A stretch of 36,744 bases of DNA, taken from IMG/VR virus record IMGVR_UViG_3300042563_004412, positions 1-36,744 of that record; one strand, written 5' to 3'. Made by a program: the position numbers and the translations under genes. The notes under the pieces were generated by a model. The model was not told where the DNA came from. It saw nothing but the letters and a program-made list of their open reading frames with translations, and made no database searches. Source of the DNA: a virus. Positions 6,105 through 12,401 of the stretch are shown here, in pieces. Within the stretch, counting starts at the first letter, position 1. Each line of letters starts with the position of its first letter.

Positions 6105-6749
6105 ATGATTACTGATATTTTTATTAAGACCTGCAAATATGATAAACAATACCATAAGTATTGCTTACAGTCCATTAGAAAGTATTGTAATGGATTTAGA
6201 AATACGGTTGTAGTTAAAGGAGAACATCCCCAAGGGTACATCTATCAACAGGTAGTTAAACTTCATGCAGACAAATACACAGATGCGGACTTCATATTAG
6301 TAACTGATTCAGATACACTGTTTAATACACCAGTGACACCCGAATCATTTATGTCTAATGGAAAACCGATTTGGTATATGACTCCGTTTGAACAATTACT
6401 TGAACATAGTACATTGTTCAAATGGCGTAAAGTTATGACTGATTTTTGTGGAATTGAGCCACAGTTTGAATTTATGCGCAGACAACCATTTATGTTTCCA
6501 CGCTATGTCTTAAAAGATATTCAAGAATACTGTGTAAAAACTCATGGAAGAACTTTGGAAGAATATCCGTTCGACCTAGGAACTTTCACCGAGTGGAATG
6601 TACTTGGTTTTTATTGTTGGATTCATCATCGTGATGCATTCACTTGGGTTAATACCGATGATGGTATTGGTGATCCACTTGTAAGACAGTTTTGGTCGCA
6701 TGACAAGGTACAAAAGAACATAGAAGAAATCAAACAAATACTAGAATGA
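6105..6749 (+). CDS. Glycosyltransferase-like protein, DUF6492 type
   Basis: A 214-aa GT-A-type protein. ADFILVTDSDTLFNTPV holds the DxD metal motif (D68, D70) at the end of a beta strand; further conserved-looking parts are KPIWYMTPFEQL, RRQPFMFPRYVLKDIQEYC and FTEWNVLGFYCWIHHRD. This pattern agrees with the DUF6492 glycosyltransferase-like family. No signal or membrane segment is seen, so it would act in the cytoplasm. It is the first of three plus-strand genes in an otherwise leftward region and overlaps the next gene by four bases (ATGA). No promoter of either class used elsewhere is recognisable in the 19 bases before it. Substrate unknown. Confidence 0.7.
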   Translation: MITDIFIKTCKYDKQYHKYCLQSIRKYCNGFRNTVVVKGEHPQGYIYQQVVKLHADKYTDADFILVTDSDTLFNTPVTPESFMSNGKPIWYMTPFEQLLEHSTLFKWRKVMTDFCGIEPQFEFMRRQPFMFPRYVLKDIQEYCVKTHGRTLEEYPFDLGTFTEWNVLGFYCWIHHRDAFTWVNTDDGIGDPLVRQFWSHDKVQKNIEEIKQILE

Positions 6750-7374
6750 AATCTGAAAATCAAAACTTTGAATTTTTACAAAATGGACAAATGATTTTGT
6801 CTAATGATACGCATCTTAGCACTTGGGCAAAGGAGCACGGTAGCATTGTAACTGATCCTCATTTGTTTGAATTCTTAAAACCGTATCTTGATGAGGTGCA
6901 GTGCATCTGGGACATTGGAGCAAGACGGTTTATGCGTTTGAACCCAATCCATTAGCATATGAATGTTTATGCCATAATTGCCCGGACTCTCATAACTATA
7001 ACCTAGCTGCAAACTCGTATGAGGGCGAACTTACGTTTGAGACACTGGATAATGTAGGAGCAAGTCGCATATCTAAGAATGGAGAAATAAAGGTGAAGGC
7101 CGTGAAACTGGATACGCTTGATCTACCAAAACCAGACTTCATTAAAATAGATATAGAAGGCTGGGAAATCAATGCGTTACAGGGTATGCAAGATAGTATC
7201 AATACACATAAGCCAATACTTTTTATTGAAATAAATCATGGCGCATTATTGCAAAATGGTCACACCGCAGATGACATTCTAAATTTTGTCGAATCTGCAG
7301 GTTATAAAAACATTATCACATATCCAATAAATTCAGCTATTAGCGATCCTCAGTTAGACATATTAGCGTTTTAA
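6746..7374 (+). pseudogene. FkbM-family methyltransferase, broken at the SAM-binding loop
   Basis: The first frame (6746-6955) encodes a typical lead-in ending CIWDIGA, the beginning of SAM motif I. The second frame, read from about 6922, continues KTVYAFEPNPLAYECL, then VKAVKLDTL, PDFIKIDIEGWEINALQGM and KPILFIEIN, the defining FkbM motifs through the C-terminus. In intact FkbM proteins roughly 15 to 20 residues (the glycine-rich loop and the next helix) stand between DIGA and VYAFEP; here they are absent and the frame changes, so a deletion rather than a single-base slip is implied. A short GGAGCAA-like sequence at the junction could have mediated it. FkbM enzymes O-methylate sugars, in keeping with the neighbouring transferases. 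As written no SAM-binding protein can be made. Confidence 0.8.
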
Positions 7375-7378
7375 TAAT

Positions 7379-8194
7379 ATGATAGTACATTCATACATAC
7401 AAACTGAAGGCGGTATGGGTCTCGGCGACTTTTTGCGAGGATCACTTGCGCTGCATCAAGTGTGTCATAAAAAAAGATCCCAGTTCATAATAACTTTTAA
7501 AGATCATCCAATTTCAGAATTCATTATTGGAAACGATACACCAATACCAAAGGATTTGGAGATTCACAATTTAAATAACAAAGCTGATTTTATTTTTAAA
7601 TTAAAACATCATATTGAATTATTTAGGGGGAATCGCAGGTTAAGAGACGCACATATAGGTCTTCATTGTAATACCTTTCCATTTTATCCGATACATGATA
7701 TCACAAAAAAGTTTGTGAGCAATTCGTTTAAACCAAACGATTCTTTAAATGCTGCTATACAAGCCGCAAAGCCTAAAGAAGATTATGAAGTCATTCATAT
7801 TCGCACAGGCGACTTGGTTGCTTACAACACCGCTATAAACACCACGGTTGCATATAACTACAATAGACTCTTGAAGCGCATCATTATTGCAGTGAATGAA
7901 ATAAAATCGCAATCATCAAACAAATTTATTATCATGTGTGACTCAGACAAAGTTAAGGAGACATTGTCAGAAATATGTGGATTGGTACCAACATCTGCAG
8001 AGTCCGTGCATTTTAACCTTGCAAAAGATTGCGATGCCAAACGTGTAAAAGATACTCTGGTTGACTTCTTCCTGCTGACGCATGCAAAAGTCATCCATCA
8101 ATTTTCAGTGCACGGCTGGGGTTCTACTTTTAGCAATTGCGCACACTGGATTTACGATGTGCCATTGAAACGGTATGAATTGCAATTAGATTAA
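7379..8194 (+). CDS. Fucosyltransferase-like (GT11/GT23-type) glycosyltransferase
   Basis: A 271-aa protein with the features of the GT-B fucosyltransferase superfamily: an N-terminal glycine-rich donor loop (EGGMGLGDFLRGSLA), the motif VIHIRTGD (H140-D145) comparable to the HxRRxD nucleotide-sugar motif, and a C-terminal segment VDFFLLTHAKVIHQF followed by SVHGWGSTFS, which resembles the conserved 'D.FLLS.A…STFS' block. The second arginine of HxRR is replaced by threonine, so the donor may not be GDP-fucose. It begins four bases after the methyltransferase stop and converges on the DNA ligase gene, six bases away. It probably transfers a sugar in the same glycan pathway as its neighbours. 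Confidence 0.6.
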   Translation: MIVHSYIQTEGGMGLGDFLRGSLALHQVCHKKRSQFIITFKDHPISEFIIGNDTPIPKDLEIHNLNNKADFIFKLKHHIELFRGNRRLRDAHIGLHCNTFPFYPIHDITKKFVSNSFKPNDSLNAAIQAAKPKEDYEVIHIRTGDLVAYNTAINTTVAYNYNRLLKRIIIAVNEIKSQSSNKFIIMCDSDKVKETLSEICGLVPTSAESVHFNLAKDCDAKRVKDTLVDFFLLTHAKVIHQFSVHGWGSTFSNCAHWIYDVPLKRYELQLD

Positions 8195-8200
8195 TTATAT

Positions 8201-9316
8201 TTAGTCAATTCCAGCTCCGTCACGAAATCCAATTACATATGGGAAACGAGGGACACCAGCTGGAGTTAAGTTAAAGTACTTACACGTGGCATAGCGGCCA
8301 ACATAGTTGTCAGCTTCAGCTAGCAGAGCTGTTAGAAAAGTATGGTTGCCTTTAATATTACTGCGGAAACGAATACCGTCTTCGCGCTCAAGAACGGCAT
8401 AACCAGCCATTCCAGTCTTGTTGCCATTACCTTCCTCAATGCTTACAATACGATATTCATCATCTTGAAACTCTTTGCGCTTGAGTAATGTGTTGCTGCG
8501 TTTATATTCATACGGATCATTAGTGCGAACCATTTGACCTTCATATCCATCTTCAAGAAGAGTGCCGTATAACTCATCAAGAGTTTGTTCGTCGCATGCA
8601 ACATATGTCTTTACAGGAACAACCGCAGTCTTTTGGTCAAAACCATATTCACTGCAAAGAGTTTCAATCTTCATGTTGCGATCAAGAAACTTCATCTTGC
8701 TGTCCGCAATGTCATACCAATGGTATTCAATTGTTGCTGCGCTCTCCTGCAGATCTGCAGCGGTAGGCTTAGTCTTTTTGATTAGACTGCTAATCTTATT
8801 AAAGTCATCATGCAGTCCGTGGCAATATAATTCACCATCCAGAATCAAGTCTGGGTATGCTGCAAACACTGGCTCCAATGCTTTGAGAATATGCGGGATG
8901 GTAACCCATGGTTTGCCGTTGCGACTTGTTGCGCCATGACGTGTAATCACTGCACGCATACCGTCTAACTTGGGTTGACAAAACACTGGAAATGCAACCT
9001 TGCTTCGCCGATCTTCCCACTTTTTTGCCAACATCGGCTCAATGAATGTAAAGGTGTCAACCGCAAGAATGTCTTCAAACATTCCACTGTCACGTTTTTT
9101 CTTCCAGCACGCTTCTGCTTCAAACAGCGCTTGTGCAACACCGTCACGCTCATTGCTACGCCCTACATTGGTAGGAGCAGTAGTAAACCATTCAGTGGTG
9201 ACAATCTTACCGCCATGTTGACCATGCAATGTACGGTAAGCGTTTTCTTGAATTTCAACAGTCCATGTTTGAATGGCTCCTGTGCTTGTGCGAGAGTATA
9301 GTGTAGGTAATTTCAT
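8201..9316 (-). CDS. ATP-dependent DNA ligase with N-terminal WGR-like domain
   Basis: A 371-aa ligase. Residues 1 to about 75 look like a WGR-type domain (TWTVEIQENAYRTLHGQHGG, then ACWKKKRDSG), found at the N-terminus of several phage ligases. The nucleotidyltransferase core follows: adenylation motif QPKLDGMR with the catalytic lysine K116, motif III in LILDGELYCHG, motif IV in EDGYEGQMVR, motif V in TLLKRKEF, and a C-terminal OB-fold (GYAVLEREDGIRFRSN). It would seal nicks during replication and recombination, the job of T4 gp30, though its N-terminal layout differs from gp30. Its ATG overlaps the stop of the 56-aa gene upstream, placing it last in the early operon driven from 10227-10255. 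Confidence 0.92.
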   Translation of the reverse strand: MKLPTLYSRTSTGAIQTWTVEIQENAYRTLHGQHGGKIVTTEWFTTAPTNVGRSNERDGVAQALFEAEACWKKKRDSGMFEDILAVDTFTFIEPMLAKKWEDRRSKVAFPVFCQPKLDGMRAVITRHGATSRNGKPWVTIPHILKALEPVFAAYPDLILDGELYCHGLHDDFNKISSLIKKTKPTAADLQESAATIEYHWYDIADSKMKFLDRNMKIETLCSEYGFDQKTAVVPVKTYVACDEQTLDELYGTLLEDGYEGQMVRTNDPYEYKRSNTLLKRKEFQDDEYRIVSIEEGNGNKTGMAGYAVLEREDGIRFRSNIKGNHTFLTALLAEADNYVGRYATCKYFNLTPAGVPRFPYVIGFRDGAGID

Positions 9317-9483
9317 AATTTATTTTTAAGGCTGTTTACAATTTCTTTAAGTGCTTCTAATAGTGCGCTAAAGTTTCGATCGTGTGGATCTTCAAATCTC
9401 AGGTGTGTGCAATTTGCTTGTGCATCGTATTCACACCAGATACGAGTACCATCATTTTTTCGGATATAAAATTTCACTGCCAT
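9313..9483 (-). CDS. Small hypothetical protein (56 aa)
   Basis: An open frame of 56 codons starts at the ATG at 9481-9483 (MAVKFYIRKNDGTRIWCEYD) and ends …EIVNSLKNKL. Its TGA overlaps the ATG of the DNA ligase by two bases and its ATG follows the stop of the next gene by one base, so it fills its gap exactly. That packing and the ordinary composition argue that it is a real gene. The sequence suggests a small beta-alpha fold (KFYIRKNDGTRIWCEY). No family recognised. Confidence 0.7.
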   Translation of the reverse strand: MAVKFYIRKNDGTRIWCEYDAQANCTHLRFEDPHDRNFSALLEALKEIVNSLKNKL

Positions 9484-9484
9484 A

Positions 9485-9685
9485 TTATTTACAATAAGCT
9501 ACAAGAGATTCTTCGCCAAATACTTCGGCTATGTTTGTTGGATGGAATTTTAGGAATGTCAAGATAGTCTTGAATGCATCAACATATTGGTCAATAGTGC
9601 TATCGGCATTAAGTGTTAGAGCGAGGTTTGCTGTTTCACAATATCCGCCGCTTACTTCAATTTTAATAGGTGTATGTTCGTTCAT
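9485..9685 (-). CDS. Small hypothetical protein (66 aa)
   Basis: A 66-aa protein starting MNEHTPIKIEVSGGYCETAN. A start six codons further upstream is possible, but the ATG at 9685 overlaps the preceding stop (ATGA, 9682-9685), the arrangement used repeatedly in this operon. No domain recognised; it is likely a small alpha/beta protein (IKIEV, then helices around TIDQYVDAFKTILTFLKF). Early expression is expected from the promoter at 10227-10255. Confidence 0.65.
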   Translation of the reverse strand: MNEHTPIKIEVSGGYCETANLALTLNADSTIDQYVDAFKTILTFLKFHPTNIAEVFGEESLVAYCK

Positions 9686-9978
9686 AAATCTAATTTTTTC
9701 CATCCGTCTTCAATGCAAAGGTAAATGTCATCATTTACCACTACTGCATCACCAATCGTGATTGGTCGTTTCGGAGACTTGTAATATTCTTTCTTAAGCT
9801 CGTATGTTTCATCAGGTAATAATAAGCTTGGCGCATTTGACATGATAAATGCTTCATCAGCTGCATCATCACCGGAGTGTTTAGACTGGTAAGTAAACGC
9901 GAGGATGCGATATCCCTCAACATTTTCAGTAAACTTTGTTGGTCCAACATTTAAAAATATGTCTACGGTGTTACTCAT
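9682..9978 (-). CDS. Hypothetical protein (98 aa)
   Basis: A 98-aa protein, MSNTVDIFLNVGPTKFTENV, ending IYLCIEDGWKKLDL. The C-terminal part (GDAVVVNDDIYLCIEDGWKK) looks like a small beta-barrel ending in 'xYxCxxDGWxK', a pattern seen in phage chaperone-like or tail-accessory hypotheticals, but I cannot name the family. It overlaps both neighbours by four bases, so translation is coupled through the early operon. Confidence 0.6.
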   Translation of the reverse strand: MSNTVDIFLNVGPTKFTENVEGYRILAFTYQSKHSGDDAADEAFIMSNAPSLLLPDETYELKKEYYKSPKRPITIGDAVVVNDDIYLCIEDGWKKLDL

Positions 9979-10208
9979 GCTTTACTCTTACGCTTACGTG
10001 GTGCCTTGCTTGCTGTAGAAATTTCAGCTTCAAGCTCAGCGCGTATTTTATAAAGGTGAATCAATAATACTTTTGGATCCACATCATGGAAAATTAAAGT
10101 GCGCCCACGATGGTTAGGTTTACCAAAAGTTTCAATACGTGCCTCGTGCATTGCAATAGATTGTGTGATATAGTCAAAGTCGGCTTGTAGTTCTTGGAGC
10201 TTATTCAT
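9975..10208 (-). CDS. Small coiled-coil protein with basic tail
   Basis: A 77-aa protein, MNKLQELQADFDYITQSIAM, helical with a basic C-terminus (SKAPRKRKSKA) that could contact nucleic acid. The frame is open nine codons further up to 10235, but that start lies on top of the -10 box of the early promoter (10227-10232), so it cannot be on the transcript; the ATG at 10208 fits, with a leader of about 12 bases. It is the first gene of the early operon that ends with the DNA ligase. Function unknown. Confidence 0.65.
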   Translation of the reverse strand: MNKLQELQADFDYITQSIAMHEARIETFGKPNHRGRTLIFHDVDPKVLLIHLYKIRAELEAEISTASKAPRKRKSKA

Positions 10209-10226
10209 AGTATTGGTTACGTGATT

Positions 10227-10255
10227 ATTATACACTAAAAAATTTCATATGTAAA
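10227..10255 (-). promoter_or_regulatory. Early promoter TTTACA-17-TATAAT for the small-gene/ligase operon
   Basis: Minus-strand TTTACA (10250-10255), 17-base spacer and TATAAT (10227-10232), with an upstream T-rich tract nearly identical to that before the alanine-rich genes (both contain ATTTTTTTATTTACA). It decides the start of the gene at 9975-10208. Confidence 0.85.
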
Positions 10256-10300
10256 TAAAAAAATGATGAAATATGAAAAAAGTGTAGACCCGTCACGATA

Positions 10301-11242
10301 CTATAGTGATTTTGCCGCAAATTCAATAGCTCTAGCTGCTTCAACATCCATAGCACGGTTTTTATACCATGAACCTGTCTCAGCATCTATTTCGCTGCAT
10401 AATGATGATATCTCGGATGCGGAGATAGGATAACCGCGGCGCATTGCATTGCCAGCAATACTTATCATGATTTGATACATCTTGGTGTACCATCCGCTAT
10501 TTTGAATCGTCTTATATTCGTTAATCATATTCATATTTACAAACGGACAATCATAATATGAATTCCAGCTGTATGAGCGATTGTTTAATGCGCCTAGGCG
10601 ACGCGCCTCAACCTTGCGCTTGAGGTCATCGGGCAGCTTGTCAAATAACCGTGAACCAACATGCGCTTGTATATACTCATGCTTAGTCATTAGCTCATAT
10701 GGATCTAATAGCGGAGAGTCTCGATGCGAAAAGATAAAGTGATTTGAATCTGGATAACGAGCTGGCACATAATACATACGTGACAGGTCTTTTGTTTGTG
10801 GATCAGATAGCGAATTGTATTGCTTGTTAAGAGCATACCAAAAGTGTCGGATCTTATCTGCTGGTACTTCACACTGGAGTGGAATCACAATACGAAACTT
10901 AGGATGTTCTAGTGTACTGCTTGCAGATGAATAACACACAAAGCGTGTATCTTTAAATACCTGCACCGCTTCTTCAAATGTGCCAGAGTAATCATCGACA
11001 TCAAGTGCAGCCCATCCGCCCCAGCATGTTACATTTGCATTCTTTCGTGTTTCGCCTTCAGCAAATAGCGCCGGTGAGATTAGTGGTGAACCTTTACGCC
11101 ATTCGCCTTTTTTAGGTTTATACCCAGGCTGTTTACTTAAGCTATATAGTAAATCTTCAAATGCATCAAAGGAGTCAAACTCCATGCGACGATGAGTCTT
11201 ATTGTCAAAGATATTATTAAAAATTGTAAAACTATATTTCAT
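10301..11242 (-). CDS. PrimPol/AEP-like primase domain protein
   Basis: A 313-aa protein resembling archaeo-eukaryotic primase (PrimPol/VirE-N type) domains. A catalytic-like Asp-x-Asp pair is present in WAALDVDDY (D81, D83), followed by VCYSSASSTLEHPKFRIVIP, whose histidine H113 sits where the family's 'sxH' nucleotide motif falls, and a third acidic residue in KDLSRMYYVPARYP (D152). This is the core AEP order. The C-terminal third is helical and has no helicase motifs. T4 primes with the DnaG-like gp61, so this would be an additional or alternative primer or repair polymerase. Its ATG overlaps the GIY-YIG stop (11239-11242). The assignment rests on motif order only. Confidence 0.55.
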   Translation of the reverse strand: MKYSFTIFNNIFDNKTHRRMEFDSFDAFEDLLYSLSKQPGYKPKKGEWRKGSPLISPALFAEGETRKNANVTCWGGWAALDVDDYSGTFEEAVQVFKDTRFVCYSSASSTLEHPKFRIVIPLQCEVPADKIRHFWYALNKQYNSLSDPQTKDLSRMYYVPARYPDSNHFIFSHRDSPLLDPYELMTKHEYIQAHVGSRLFDKLPDDLKRKVEARRLGALNNRSYSWNSYYDCPFVNMNMINEYKTIQNSGWYTKMYQIMISIAGNAMRRGYPISASEISSLCSEIDAETGSWYKNRAMDVEAARAIEFAAKSL

Positions 11243-11922
11243 GCAATTGTGTTTAATGTCCCATGATTACCAGCGTGAGACGGCGCAGTCGAATTTTTGT
11301 ATTCCGTTATGTCTAATGTAGTCCATTGGTGTTTATGTAGCATATGATTATATAAATTTCCGCCATCTAAAATTTTATCGCATTCAGCACATTTCCATTT
11401 TGGGACATATTTTTTTGGTTTTCTCATTTTATTTTTACTTTCTTCTGAATGTTTTTTACCAAAAAAACCGTTATCTTCTCCACAGCTTTTTTTATGTCCT
11501 TTAATGAAAGGAGTTTGACCAGCATCGCAGTTTATTTTTTGTTTAGCTGAAAGTAACTTCTTTGTTTCATCTGAATGTGTTTTTCCAAAAAATGGATGTT
11601 CAGCACCGCATACACTTCTGCCAAACCAACCATTAGGACATGCTAATGACATATTCATATAACGATTGGATTTTACGACGTCATATTTTTTATGTAGGTA
11701 TAATTCATTCATGATTGCTTCTTTTCGAGTTTCGTATATTTTCAATATACGTGTTTTAAACAAATGTTTATTTTCTAATTGTTCTGCTTTAAAAATATCT
11801 TTATATTTTTTTGACTTTATTGATCCGTTATAACCAAAAGAAATTTTTTCAATTGAAGTAGATCCAATATAACGACGTGGTAATTTAGTTCCAAAGTAAA
11901 TTGTTAAGTAAGTGCAATACAT
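11239..11922 (-). CDS. GIY-YIG homing endonuclease with NUMOD3 repeats
   Basis: A 227-aa homing endonuclease. The N-terminal nuclease has a variant GIY-YIG signature, YLT (5-7) and YIGSTS (18-23), followed by the expected arginine/glutamate helix (ETRKEAIMNELYLHKKY). Two NUMOD3 DNA-binding repeats follow (EHPFFGKTHSDETKKLL and DNGFFGKKHSEESKNKM), then a Cys-rich finger (CAECDKI…HMLHKH). The last residues, TAPSHAGNHGTLN, copy the C-terminus of the neighbouring MazG-like protein; the DNA is a 38-base direct repeat flanking the element. A late promoter (11932-11939) stands nine bases before the ATG. T4 controls several of its homing endonucleases by late promoters in the same way. It is a mobile gene inserted between mazG-like and the primase-like gene. 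Confidence 0.88.
   Translation of the reverse strand: MYCTYLTIYFGTKLPRRYIGSTSIEKISFGYNGSIKSKKYKDIFKAEQLENKHLFKTRILKIYETRKEAIMNELYLHKKYDVVKSNRYMNMSLACPNGWFGRSVCGAEHPFFGKTHSDETKKLLSAKQKINCDAGQTPFIKGHKKSCGEDNGFFGKKHSEESKNKMRKPKKYVPKWKCAECDKILDGGNLYNHMLHKHQWTTLDITEYKNSTAPSHAGNHGTLNTIA
11253..11290. repeat. 38-bp direct repeat, copy A (end of GIY-YIG gene)
   Basis: 32 of 38 bases match 11983-12020. It encodes TAPSHAGNHGTLN at the end of the GIY-YIG protein; the other copy encodes TAPSHVGNYGTLT at the end of the MazG-like protein. The two copies bracket the homing endonuclease gene and its promoter. Confidence 0.85.
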
Positions 11923-11931
11923 ATTTAAATG

Positions 11932-11939
11932 TATTTATA
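11932..11939 (-). promoter_or_regulatory. Late promoter TATAAATA for the GIY-YIG gene
   Basis: An exact T4-type late box on the minus strand. Nine bases separate it from the ATG, so the leader would be about four bases. Confidence 0.7.
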
Positions 11940-11971
11940 CTTTTTAGGATTTGGACCTAACCCACATTATT

Positions 11972-12382
11972 TTAAATTTTTGTTAATGTTCCATAATTAC
12001 CAACATGGGATGGCGCAGTCCATCCTTCGGGTTTGATAAGGTCCGGTAAAGAAAGTGGATTGGGACGTGATGGTTTAATTCCAACCTCTTTATTCATATT
12101 AGCTCTTAGCACTTCATCCCATGCAGCATGCGCGTCAACACCAAACAAGTCGAGTGTTCCTATTGCCACTACACACAAGTCAATAAGTGCATCAACAGTT
12201 TCCTCTGCATTCACTGGTCTTGACAGCGATGCTGCGCACAATTCATTATATTCTTCTGCTAAAAAGTCAAGCCTAAACTTTAGCAGAGCGCCCAAAGACT
12301 CTTGCGATAATTCCGCAACCTTAGAGTTCACACCATACTTCTTATGCATATCTGCAATATCTTTTACCCAATTTTTTGACAT
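11972..12382 (-). CDS. MazG-like all-alpha NTP pyrophosphohydrolase
   Basis: A 136-aa protein of the all-alpha NTP-PPase superfamily. The metal-binding acidic residues are visible as EEYNE (E43, E44, E47) in the second helix and EETVDALID (E60, E61, D64, D68) in the third, the ExxE…ExxD pattern of MazG/HisE enzymes. A loop and a C-terminal extension (GIKPSRPNPLSLPDLIKPEG) follow, ending in the tail duplicated in the GIY-YIG gene. These enzymes hydrolyse (d)NTPs or alarmone-related nucleotides to monophosphates; phage versions are thought to adjust host nucleotide pools. It lies just downstream of DNA polymerase gp43, with a weak late-like box TATAAACA (12393-12400) before it. Confidence 0.75.
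   Translation of the reverse strand: MSKNWVKDIADMHKKYGVNSKVAELSQESLGALLKFRLDFLAEEYNELCAASLSRPVNAEETVDALIDLCVVAIGTLDLFGVDAHAAWDEVLRANMNKEVGIKPSRPNPLSLPDLIKPEGWTAPSHVGNYGTLTKI
11983..12020. repeat. 38-bp direct repeat, copy B (end of MazG-like gene)
   Basis: Partner of 11253-11290; encodes the last residues of the MazG-like protein (WTAPSHVGNYGTLTKI). The six differences mostly fall at third codon positions, so the copies have diverged under coding constraint. Confidence 0.85.
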
Positions 12383-12401
12383 ATATTATTTGTGTTTATA
12401 T

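Noticed and set aside
6086-6241. Longer form of the glycosyltransferase starting at 6241
   Set aside because: It overlaps the divergent plus-strand gene, adds an unlikely hydrophobic run, and the domain begins at the ATG at 6085.
10209-10235. Start of the gene at 9975 placed at 10235
   Set aside because: That codon lies upstream of and over the -10 box of the early promoter, so it would not be transcribed.
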